In this document: positions 1-5,685 of the stretch, one piece after another
Layout: each line of letters begins with the position of its first letter
Numbering within the stretch: the stretch's first letter is position 1
NCBI GenBank assembly: GCA_031279715.1
Contig: JAITHY010000222.1
Span: 1-5,685 of the forward strand
DNA length: 5,685 nucleotides
Source of the DNA: Verrucomicrobiales bacterium
GTDB lineage: Bacteria; Verrucomicrobiota; Verrucomicrobiia; Methylacidiphilales; JAAUTS01
Direction of reading: 5' to 3'
The notes under the pieces: model-generated
Database searches by the model: none
What the model saw: only the letters and a program-made list of their open reading frames with translations
Told to the model about the DNA's origin: nothing
Translations under genes and position numbers: made by a program

Positions 1-1766
1 CGTTCGTACATTGTGAGGTTCTCGCCCAGCGGCAAATCGACTTTGACCAGGGTGTCGAGCAAACCGCGCAGGGCGAGAATTTTTTCAGTGGCGTCCTGAC
101 CGTCAGCGGCGGCGGATTCCAACAACCCCAGCGAGGTTTTGTTTCGGGTTCCGCTGATGGCGCGAATCACCTCCTTGCGCCGGTTGGCGTCGGAATTCGC
201 CAGCAGCGATGAACGAATCGCGTCCGCCGCCTCCGGACAATCCACCATTGCCAGCGCGTTGGCGAAAGTTTGAATTTCCTCCGGCGCCGCCTTTTCCGCC
301 AGCGGCAGCAACAGCCTCACAGCGGCGACATCACCGGAACTGGATTTTGCCGCCTTGAGCAAGGCCTCACGCCAGATTTTTTTGTCCGTCTTCTCCACGG
401 CCCCGGATTGCAACTCCACCAACAACGGCAGGTCGCTCGCGCCAGTCACGTTTTTCAGAGCCGAAAACGCGGCGGCGCGCTCCTCGCTCCGCGGTGACTT
501 CACCAACTCCACCATCAGCGGCAAAGCCTCACGGTCAGCGCGCAAAGAAATCACTTCCAGCCATTTCAGCCTGACCTCAACATCAGCGCCGGACGCATTC
601 CGCAGAATCGCCGCGGCCACTCCATTGCCACGCAATCTGGACAAAGCGCCAATGGCGGCCTGGGCGCGGGCCTGATCCTTCAGCGCGGCGGCGAGCGTGT
701 CCACATATTTCACATCGCCGCTGACGCCGAACGCCTCCAACGCCGCGAGTTGCACTGCGGCGGATTGGGCTTGCAAGCCCGCCTCCATCAACTCCGGATA
801 CTGTTCGCCAAGTTGTAAATCAGTGACATTATTGAGCAACACCAACTGCACATCCTCAGGGAACTCGCCGAACGATTGCGACAGCATGGCCGCTGACGGC
901 GCGCTGTCAGCGACAAGCGCCCGCGCCAGTTTTCGCCGGAAAGATTCATTGTTATCCTTCAACAAAGCGACCAGCGCGCTTTTCTCACTGTCAGCGCGCG
1001 CCAAACCCTGCGCCGCCGCCAGTCGCACCGCCTCGCTGTTGTTCTCGGCAAGCAAACCCTTGAACACCGTCAGCGCCCGTGGCAAACGCCCCGCTTTCGC
1101 CGCACATTCCGCGCCGCCGACCAAGGCCCACGCACGGACTTCCCGCAATGACTCGACGGGCCTCGCGTCGCTGACAATGGCAAGCGCCTCATCCGAACCG
1201 ATGCCGCCCAGATAATAAAACGCCGCCGCCGCCAGTCTCGCGTCGCTCTTCAACCAGCCCGCCGCCAGTCGCACCGCCGAGTCACTCCCCTTCTCCGCCA
1301 GTATATTCAGGATCTCAACACGGCTTTCATCCGTCGCACCTGACAACAACCGCGCCAGCTCATGGTCAGCGGCGGGAATTCGCAAGTCCCCCAGCGCGCG
1401 AATCGCGCAAGCGCCATCCCTCTCCCGCGCCCATTTTCCCAGCAACGGCACCGACGCCTCGCCACCGACAGCGGCAAGCGTCCGCGCCGCCACCACCCGC
1501 CCCGCCGGGGAAATTTGCGCCGCGTCTGTCACAATCAGCGACTCCACCTTTTGCCGCTCGATTTGATTGAGGGAAACAACACGGTCACGCCAATTTGCGG
1601 CGCCCCAATCATCCGTCCCCAATTGATAAGTTTTTAGGAAATTAACTCCCTCCCCGGAAAGCACCCAGCCCGGCGCGCCCGACTGCGCCCGAATCTCCGC
1701 TGACAGTGAGTAAACGCCGACGGCCAGACAAGCCGCCCAAATTGTCATTTTGAAAAATTTGCCCAT
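1..1766 (-). CDS. Exported HEAT-repeat protein, 3' end beyond the window (partial)
   Basis: The frame is open without a stop from the ATG at 1766 to the left edge, giving at least 588 residues; the C-terminus is missing. The product starts MGKFFKMTIWAACLAVGVYS, a signal peptide with a short basic start and a hydrophobic core to about residue 20, so it is probably periplasmic or envelope-associated. From about residue 65 it is almost wholly Ala/Leu-rich amphipathic helices in pairs of about 30 to 40 residues, with HEAT/Armadillo-like units such as EAVRLAAAQGLA and SAAVQLAALEAFG. No catalytic motif is visible. HEAT solenoids are binding scaffolds. In Planctomycetota and Verrucomicrobiota similar proteins often carry a further domain (cytochrome c, DUF1080 or ThuA-like), which could lie past the edge; that is inference. 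A GGAG element 8 nt upstream supports this ATG over the in-frame ATG at codon 7. It begins 15 nt after the oxidoreductase stop, so co-transcription is very likely. Confidence 0.5.
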   Translation of the reverse strand, partial: MGKFFKMTIWAACLAVGVYSLSAEIRAQSGAPGWVLSGEGVNFLKTYQLGTDDWGAANWRDRVVSLNQIERQKVESLIVTDAAQISPAGRVVAARTLAAVGGEASVPLLGKWARERDGACAIRALGDLRIPAADHELARLLSGATDESRVEILNILAEKGSDSAVRLAAGWLKSDARLAAAAFYYLGGIGSDEALAIVSDARPVESLREVRAWALVGGAECAAKAGRLPRALTVFKGLLAENNSEAVRLAAAQGLARADSEKSALVALLKDNNESFRRKLARALVADSAPSAAMLSQSFGEFPEDVQLVLLNNVTDLQLGEQYPELMEAGLQAQSAAVQLAALEAFGVSGDVKYVDTLAAALKDQARAQAAIGALSRLRGNGVAAAILRNASGADVEVRLKWLEVISLRADREALPLMVELVKSPRSEERAAAFSALKNVTGASDLPLLVELQSGAVEKTDKKIWREALLKAAKSSSGDVAAVRLLLPLAEKAAPEEIQTFANALAMVDCPEAADAIRSSLLANSDANRRKEVIRAISGTRNKTSLGLLESAAADGQDATEKILALRGLLDTLVKVDLPLGENLTMYE

Positions 1767-1774
1767 TTTTATTT

Positions 1775-1778
1775 CTCC
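1775..1778 (-). promoter_or_regulatory. Ribosome binding site of the HEAT-repeat gene
   Basis: GGAG on the minus strand lies 8 nt before the ATG at 1766, inside the 15-nt gap after the oxidoreductase stop codon. It fixes the start of the HEAT-repeat gene. The gap is too short for a separate promoter or terminator, so this gene depends on read-through from upstream unless a promoter lies inside the oxidoreductase gene. Confidence 0.65.
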
Positions 1779-1781
1779 AGT

Positions 1782-3098
1782 TTAAACGTTGGGCAACACC
1801 CACGGGGCGCGATAGTTGGCGGACATGAACCGCTCGGCGTCAGCGGCATTGGTCACGCGCTCAGCCTCAGCGTCCCATTTCACCTCCGACACCCCGGCGC
1901 GAAACGCGGCGTTGGCGAGATGCCCCACCAGCGCCGTGTAATAAGCGTCGACAACGGGCCCGCGCGGCGTCAGGTTGCGAAAAATCGCGTTAATAAAATT
2001 CTGCCGGTGGCTGTCCTTTTTGCCCGGCATGACAAAACCGTCCGATGGCAGCGGCAAACTTTGCAACGCCGGCGAGGAATGCTCAATCGTCCCGCGGTTC
2101 ACCCACACCCAGCCTTTGTCCCCCTCAAGATACACACCGGGACGCCCATTGAACGCCCCGCGCGAGGAAACCTCAATAACCTTGCCGTTGGCATAGTGCA
2201 CGGTGAAAGAATAGTGGGTCGGCGTGTCATACACCGGACAATCGGGCAGCTCCGCTTTCATCCCGCTGACAGTGAGCGGGGCCTCCTTGTTCACACCGAG
2301 CGCCACCTGCGCGATATCATAATGGTGGTTAATCCAATCGGTTAAAATACCGCCGCCAAAACAATAATTCCACCGCCAGTCGAAATGCACCCGCTCCTTC
2401 ATGTACGGCAACGCCAAGGCCGGTCCCAGCCACATTTCATAATTCAACTCCGGAGGCGCCGGACGCGCGTCGATTTTTTTCAAGCCGCGATTTCCGCCGC
2501 CACCCGGCAAACCAACCCGCACCGAGCGAATGGTTCCCAACGCGCCATTGCGCGCCAAAGCGATCGCGCGTTGAAACTCCCAGCTTGACCGCTGCTGGCA
2601 GCCAACCTGGCACACCACACCCGCCCGCCGCACAGCGCTCACCATCGCCCGTCCCTCGGACACCGTGCGGGCGAGCGGTTTCTCCGTGTACACATGCTTG
2701 CCCGCCTGAGCCGCCAGCACCGCTGACAGTGCGTGCCAGTGGTCGGGCGTGCAATTCCAAATAATATCCACGTCACGGTCAGCGATCACCTCTCGGAGGT
2801 CGTCCGTGCTTTTCACTCCGTTGTAGGAACTCGCGCCGTCACGCCCGGCATACTTGTCGGCGGCTTGTTTCAAGGCGGCGTTGCGGTGGTTGGCGTCCAC
2901 GTCGCAAATCCACGTGATTTGCAAATTGTCCTGTTGCAAAACAAAATCACGATGCCCGCCGCTGATACCGCCCGCGCCGATGAAACCCACGTTCAACCGA
3001 CTCGACGGCGCGTTCCGGCCCAGCACCCGGCTCGGAATGATAAACGGCGCCGCCGCCGCGCCCGCCAACCGCAGAAAAGTCCGTCGTTTCATAATCAT
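1782..3098 (-). CDS. Tat-exported Gfo/Idh/MocA-family oxidoreductase
   Basis: This is a complete 438-residue protein of the NAD(P)-dependent Gfo/Idh/MocA family, which oxidises or reduces sugar and cyclitol hydroxyls. Residues 4-10 (KRRTFLR) followed by an Ala-rich hydrophobic stretch form a twin-arginine signal, so it is exported folded, probably with cofactor bound. The mature part opens with a Rossmann strand and dinucleotide loop NVGFIGAGGISG (36-47). WNCTPDHWHA (114-123) and the family EKP motif (139-141, K140 the usual catalytic lysine) follow. The C-terminal substrate domain has GGGILTDWINHHYDIAQ (248-264), with D254, H258 and D261 in the usual active-site positions, and ends RAPWVL like planctomycete and verrucomicrobial members. 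In the usual DxGxH pattern the Gly is Ile here. A second ATG two codons in (3092) is equally possible; neither has a clear Shine-Dalgarno. It follows the DUF1080 gene by 81 nt and precedes the HEAT gene by 15 nt. Substrate unknown. Confidence 0.93.
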   Translation of the reverse strand: MIMKRRTFLRLAGAAAAPFIIPSRVLGRNAPSSRLNVGFIGAGGISGGHRDFVLQQDNLQITWICDVDANHRNAALKQAADKYAGRDGASSYNGVKSTDDLREVIADRDVDIIWNCTPDHWHALSAVLAAQAGKHVYTEKPLARTVSEGRAMVSAVRRAGVVCQVGCQQRSSWEFQRAIALARNGALGTIRSVRVGLPGGGGNRGLKKIDARPAPPELNYEMWLGPALALPYMKERVHFDWRWNYCFGGGILTDWINHHYDIAQVALGVNKEAPLTVSGMKAELPDCPVYDTPTHYSFTVHYANGKVIEVSSRGAFNGRPGVYLEGDKGWVWVNRGTIEHSSPALQSLPLPSDGFVMPGKKDSHRQNFINAIFRNLTPRGPVVDAYYTALVGHLANAAFRAGVSEVKWDAEAERVTNAADAERFMSANYRAPWVLPNV

Positions 3099-3179
3099 TA
3101 AAACTAATCAGGCGCGCTGGATTTTGTAAAATATCAATTCGTTTAATCGCATATCCAAAAGTACCAAATCAGGCGGCCT
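3099..3179 (-). other. AT-rich spacer between the DUF1080 and oxidoreductase genes
   Basis: This 81-nt gap is markedly richer in A and T than the genes on either side. It shows no strong hairpin with a T run, no clear Shine-Dalgarno before the oxidoreductase ATG, and only poor sigma-70-like matches. A 9-bp direct repeat (AATCAGGCG on the plus strand, at 3106-3114 and just inside the spacer end at 3167-3175) is present and may be chance. The spacer is long enough to hold a weak internal promoter, but none can be supported. Confidence 0.4.
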
Positions 3180-4022
3180 CTATTTTGGAAAAACACCAAC
3201 TCTGCCGGCGGGCGAAACCACTTCGTCATCATCCAGCGATTGAATCCAAACATTGCGGAAGGAAACCTGCTCGTTGTGGTATTGCAACTTAAACGGCAAT
3301 TGGTCGGCGTGTTTTTTGTAAGGCTTGCGCGGGATATTGACCGATTCGCCGTCGAATGGAATGTTGTCCTGCACCAAAATTCCATTGATGTACACGGTGA
3401 CACACGCGGGTGTGACCATCGCGCCCTTGTTATCAAAAGTCGGGCGTTTGAACCACAAATCGTAATACTGCCATTGACCCGACGGGCGCAACGGGTTGGC
3501 ATCCGGCGGTTTGACCGAATACAACGCACCCGCCATGCCGTCGGGGTAAGTTTTGTTGTCGTAGGTATCCAAAATCTGCACCTCGTAAGTGGACATCAAA
3601 AACACCCCGCTGTTGGCACGGTTTTGCCCGGAACGTCCGGAGTCAGCGGGAGCCATCCATTCCACATGAACCCGGCAGGAGCCGAACTCATCCACAGTCT
3701 CCAAATCACGCGGCGCGGGACGGCTGACAATCACGTCATCCTCAGCCACCCATTGACGGGTGTCTTTCCACTTGGAAAAATCAAGCCTGACCGCGCCGTC
3801 CGGAGGCCGCGCCCATTCCCGCAATTCCTGATCGCTCTTGGGTTCCACCCGCGGCGGCTGGGGATAATCTTTATTGTGCAATTTCCGCTTGCCGTCAGCG
3901 GTGAGCTTGTTGTCGGGATGCGGATTAAAAACACTGTACTCATGCTCGGCAAAATTCGTTTGCGCCAGGGCCAGCCAGCCTAAAAAAAGTCCGCACGCGG
4001 TTTTAATGATGGTCTTTTTCAT
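3180..4022 (-). CDS. Secreted DUF1080 / 3-keto-disaccharide hydrolase-family protein
   Basis: This is a complete 280-residue protein. MKKTIIKTACGLFLGWLALA is a signal peptide, with cleavage likely between residues 20 and 25. After a polar linker (about 26-75) comes one concanavalin-like beta-sandwich domain of the DUF1080 family (PF06439), about 77-263. Family hallmarks are NSGVFL (137-142), YEVQILDTYDNKTYPDGMAG (146-165), GALY (165-168), SGQWQYYDLWFKRP (181-194), VTVYINGILVQDN (208-220) and a closing VSFRNVWIQ (253-261). Members characterised in Bacteroidota act on 3-keto-glycosides produced by Gfo/Idh/MocA-type oxidoreductases, and the next gene encodes such an oxidoreductase. A keto-sugar role is therefore reasonable but inferred, since many family members are uncharacterised. 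Length suits a single-domain member. The start is the only Met at the signal peptide; an AGGAG lies upstream at a long 15-nt spacing. The PEP-CTERM gene ends 57 nt upstream. Confidence 0.92.
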   Translation of the reverse strand: MKKTIIKTACGLFLGWLALAQTNFAEHEYSVFNPHPDNKLTADGKRKLHNKDYPQPPRVEPKSDQELREWARPPDGAVRLDFSKWKDTRQWVAEDDVIVSRPAPRDLETVDEFGSCRVHVEWMAPADSGRSGQNRANSGVFLMSTYEVQILDTYDNKTYPDGMAGALYSVKPPDANPLRPSGQWQYYDLWFKRPTFDNKGAMVTPACVTVYINGILVQDNIPFDGESVNIPRKPYKKHADQLPFKLQYHNEQVSFRNVWIQSLDDDEVVSPAGRVGVFPK

Positions 4023-4037
4023 AATATAAGTGATTTG

Positions 4038-4042
4038 CTCCT
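4038..4042 (-). promoter_or_regulatory. Probable ribosome binding site of the DUF1080 gene, unusually far from the start
   Basis: AGGAG on the minus strand is the only strong Shine-Dalgarno match upstream of the DUF1080 gene. It sits 15 nt before the ATG at 4022, well beyond the usual 5 to 10 nt. No ATG, GTG or TTG lies in frame between it and the annotated start, so the start is not in doubt, but the AT-rich spacer (with TATATT next to the ATG) may lower initiation efficiency or fold. Confidence 0.4.
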
Positions 4043-4079
4043 TTCGTCTTTATTCCGGAAAAATGGAATTAACTTCATT

Positions 4080-5685
4080 CTATTTCCTCCGCCGTGCGAT
4101 AAGCAGGATGACGCCGCCAATGCCGAGCAAAGCCAACACCGACGGTTCGGGAATCGCCTCGTAGTGTAACGCCAAAATATTCCCGCCGCTTTGGATGACG
4201 GAAAATTCCCCGTCATAAGCGGCGCCAAAACCGACTGCATCCACAGTGAACAAATCGCCGTCAAACACGCCGGTCAGCGAAGCGAAATGGACAAAATCCC
4301 AATCATAATTTTGCCCGGCATTGAAACCGCTCAAGCCAAGTCCAGTCAGTTGCAATGTAAAGGAACTCGCTGACAATGAACTAATATCCAGCACACCGCT
4401 GACATTCAGCAAATCCCAATCCGCGCCCGCGGCTCCGCTGACGTTGCCCAGCTCAAACTCATACGCGCCGCCAACACCCCAAGTTTGCGACTCGGTGCCG
4501 GCGATGCCAATGCTGTTGCCGGGGGCGATGACTTTTCCAGTGTTGATGGTCAGCCCGCTCAAAACAGCGCCATTCCAATTGGTGCCCGCCAGCTTGCCGC
4601 TGTTGAAAATTAAAACCGCGTCGCTGCCGTCCATGTCAGCGGCGGAATTGTAATGAAACGCCCCGCCATCCAATGATACCCCGCGCCCAAAAGCCACGAC
4701 ACTGTCATAGCGAAACGTTCCGCCGGTGTTGACATAGACCCCGCCAGTGTTGGTTAACTCGCCGCTGCCATTCACCAACAGCACGCCGCCGCTGATGGTG
4801 GTGTTGCCGTCGTAAGTGCTCGCGCCGGTCAGCGTCAGCGTGCCGGCGCCGACTTTGGTCAGATTGCCATTGCCAACAAGTGCGCCATTGTAAACCGTGC
4901 TGGCGTTGTTGGCTCCGACATTCAAACTGTTCGCGCCGACGTTGACGTTGGAATCTCCCGCCAAGCCGCCGAGGTAATACGTGTTCGCGCCGCCGCCAAC
5001 GGTCAGCCCCAGCATAACGCCGGCGGACAAATTCACCGTGCTGTTTTGCACCGCGTAAACATTGCCCAAGTTCAGCGTGCCCTGTAATACTTGCGTGTCA
5101 CCGCGGTAAATGTTCGAGCCGCTCAGCGTCAGCGCCGAATTCACGCTGTCCTGCACCACTCCCCTCACCTTGTCACCAATCACCGCGCTAATCTGGGTTT
5201 CCAACCTTGACAAGTTACCGGAGGAACCCGCGCCGTTGTTGGTGATGGTGCCATCAATGTCTACGCTGTTGGTCAGCAAGCGAATCCAAGAGTTTCCATT
5301 CGCATTGGCAGAATTGGCTTGTACCACCAAATTCCCCGTACCGCTGACACTGCCATAAAAGTTCAACTGGCTGCCGTTGGGGTTATTGGTAATCAAATAC
5401 AAATCCGCGCCGTCAAACAAGGTAACCGCCCCATTGTGAACCAAGCTGTAGCTTGTCGCGCTGATGATGCGAGTGCCAGTGCCAACCACGTGAATCTGGT
5501 TGACTACATCAGAAAAACCGCTGCCATTGACATTCAACACCGCCAGCTTGCCGGAATTTGCGGCGTCGCCAAGGGTAATCAGCCCGCCGTCAATACCAGC
5601 GCCGCCCAAAGCTTTGTTCAGGATGTTCACAGTGCCGGACTCAATGGTAATCCCGCCACCGAGAATGGAGCCGTTCTGGCCGAAA
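4080..5685 (-). CDS. Autotransporter-associated beta-strand-repeat protein with PEP-CTERM tail (5' end beyond the window)
   Basis: The frame is open from the right edge to the TAG at 4080, giving 534 visible residues. A GTG at 5630 lies in frame, but coding continues upstream of it (FGQNGSILGGGITIESGT), so that GTG is an internal valine. The protein is rich in Gly, Asn, Ser, Thr and Val, as in a secreted beta-helix. It contains autotransporter-associated beta-strand repeats, most clearly NLTKVGAGTLTLTGASTY followed by DGNTTISGGVLLVNG, and the linker GKVIAPGNSIGIAG with DLLNVSG downstream, as in autotransporter passengers. It does not end in a beta-barrel. Instead it has a PEP-CTERM signal: IPEPS, a hydrophobic helix and RRRK at the end. 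Such tails are recognised by exosortase in bacteria with exopolysaccharide and surface-sorting systems, so the protein is probably anchored or released at the cell surface. Ligand and function unknown. An N-terminal signal peptide is expected upstream of the window. Confidence 0.93.
   Translation of the reverse strand, partial: FGQNGSILGGGITIESGTVNILNKALGGAGIDGGLITLGDAANSGKLAVLNVNGSGFSDVVNQIHVVGTGTRIISATSYSLVHNGAVTLFDGADLYLITNNPNGSQLNFYGSVSGTGNLVVQANSANANGNSWIRLLTNSVDIDGTITNNGAGSSGNLSRLETQISAVIGDKVRGVVQDSVNSALTLSGSNIYRGDTQVLQGTLNLGNVYAVQNSTVNLSAGVMLGLTVGGGANTYYLGGLAGDSNVNVGANSLNVGANNASTVYNGALVGNGNLTKVGAGTLTLTGASTYDGNTTISGGVLLVNGSGELTNTGGVYVNTGGTFRYDSVVAFGRGVSLDGGAFHYNSAADMDGSDAVLIFNSGKLAGTNWNGAVLSGLTINTGKVIAPGNSIGIAGTESQTWGVGGAYEFELGNVSGAAGADWDLLNVSGVLDISSLSASSFTLQLTGLGLSGFNAGQNYDWDFVHFASLTGVFDGDLFTVDAVGFGAAYDGEFSVIQSGGNILALHYEAIPEPSVLALLGIGGVILLIARRRK
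4083..4160 (-). other. PEP-CTERM sorting signal
   Basis: The last 26 residues of the repeat protein read EAIPEPSVLALLGIG followed by GVILLIARRRK: a PEP motif, a single hydrophobic helix and a basic tail. This is the standard three-part PEP-CTERM signal processed by exosortase (EpsH/XrtA family). It implies that the genome encodes an exosortase elsewhere. Confidence 0.93.
4767..4865 (-). repeat. Autotransporter-associated beta-strand repeat (clearest copy)
   Basis: This stretch encodes NLTKVGAGTLTLTGASTY then DGNTTISGGVLLVNG, matching the roughly 30-residue beta-strand repeat: L-x-K-x-G-x-G-T-L-x-L-x-G, then Y-x-G-x-T-x-I-x-x-G-x-L. Repeats of this kind stack as rungs of a right-handed beta-helix. 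Confidence 0.85.
5064..5132 (-). repeat. Autotransporter-associated beta-strand repeat (second copy)
   Basis: This stretch encodes LTLSGSNIYRGDTQVLQG then TLNLG, with the same pattern as the clear copy at 4767-4865 (LxLxGxxxYxGxTxVxxGxL). The preceding part of the unit is diverged. The spacing and variation point to an old, degenerate array rather than recent tandem duplication. Confidence 0.7.

Larger units (their letters stand above)
102..5348. repeat. Dispersed short DNA motif, core GTCAGCGG
   Basis: The core GTCAGC or its complement occurs 29 times by hand count, and GTCAGCGG 14 times. On the plus strand GTCAGCGG starts at 102, 1365, 1839, 3642, 3894 and 4635. Its complement CCGCTGAC starts at 718, 890, 1697, 2263, 2720, 4396, 4435 and 5341. 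Copies are in both orientations and in all four genes. They fall in different codon phases and encode Ala-Asp, Val-Ser, Leu-Thr or Ser-Ala. Base composition alone predicts fewer than one copy of the octamer. Five or so hexamer copies in the repeat protein are explained by its LTLTG-type peptide repeats; the others are not. The role is unknown; a DNA-uptake or HIP1-like genome motif is one possibility. Confidence 0.6.

Noticed and set aside
697..1215. Long plus-strand open frames opposite the HEAT gene and others (for example 697-1215 and 3240-3983)
   Set aside because: They are antisense shadows of well-supported minus-strand genes, with Ser/Ala/Arg-rich low-complexity products and no recognisable domain.
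3126..3160. Promoter before the oxidoreductase (TTGGAT, 17 nt, GATATT on the minus strand)
   Set aside because: Only 3 of 6 and 4 of 6 matches to the sigma-70 consensus in an AT-rich spacer; chance is likely and the sigma-factor preference of this organism is unknown.
3106..3175. 9-bp direct repeats AATCAGGCG flanking a 52-bp AT-rich segment, as a small mobile-element scar
   Set aside because: No terminal inverted repeats inside and the segment is very short; coincidence or spacer duplication is simpler.
4023..4028. TATATT next to the DUF1080 start codon as a -10 element
   Set aside because: Transcription would start inside the coding sequence, so it cannot drive this gene.
4052..4069. Small inverted repeat ATTCC...GGAAT after the PEP-CTERM gene stop as a terminator
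   Set aside because: The stem is only 5 bp, has an 8-nt loop and no following T run; too weak to call.
4828..4839. Tandem GTCAGCGTCAGC as extra evidence for the dispersed DNA motif
   Set aside because: Here it is explained by the coded LTLTG peptide repeat (CTG ACG CTG ACC); this and similar Leu-Thr copies in the repeat protein should be discounted when testing enrichment.
5628..5630. GTG at 5630 as the start of the repeat protein
   Set aside because: The frame continues upstream to the window edge with typical beta-strand-repeat sequence and there is no ribosome binding site or signal peptide.

Overview
The window carries four genes, all on the minus strand. Coding sequence fills nearly all of it, with gaps of only 57, 81 and 15 nt. 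Reading 5' to 3' on the minus strand they are: (1) the C-terminal part of a large surface protein with autotransporter-associated beta-strand repeats and a PEP-CTERM sorting tail (open at the right edge, stop at 4080); (2) a secreted DUF1080 / 3-keto-disaccharide hydrolase-family protein (4022 to 3180); (3) a Tat-exported Gfo/Idh/MocA-family oxidoreductase (3098 to 1782); (4) an exported alpha-helical HEAT-repeat protein (from 1766, open at the left edge). No tRNA, rRNA, CRISPR array, insertion sequence or convincing terminator is visible.

The gene content suggests the PVC superphylum, most likely Verrucomicrobiota. DUF1080 proteins beside Tat-exported Gfo/Idh/MocA dehydrogenases and HEAT-repeat proteins are typical of Planctomycetota and Verrucomicrobiota. 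Beta-strand-repeat proteins that end in PEP-CTERM rather than a beta-barrel are common in Verrucomicrobiota such as Opitutaceae. This is inferred from family content alone, with no marker gene.

Genes 2 to 4 look like an operon. A plausible reading is periplasmic or envelope-side processing of glycosides by a keto-sugar route: the NAD(P)-type oxidoreductase interconverts a sugar hydroxyl and ketone, the DUF1080 protein cleaves or modifies the keto-glycoside, and the HEAT protein supplies a binding scaffold, possibly fused beyond the edge to another domain. Substrate and order of reactions cannot be read from the sequence. The PEP-CTERM protein lies just upstream on the same strand and may or may not be co-transcribed.

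The most unusual signal is at DNA level. The hexamer GTCAGC (either strand) occurs 29 times by my hand count, against about 3 to 4 expected from base composition. The octamer GTCAGCGG occurs 14 times, in both orientations, in all four genes and in several reading frames. A 13-mer CTCACTGTCAGCG occurs three times, each encoding a different peptide. This resembles a genome-wide dispersed motif of the DNA-uptake-sequence or HIP1 type, and I know of no described motif of this sequence.
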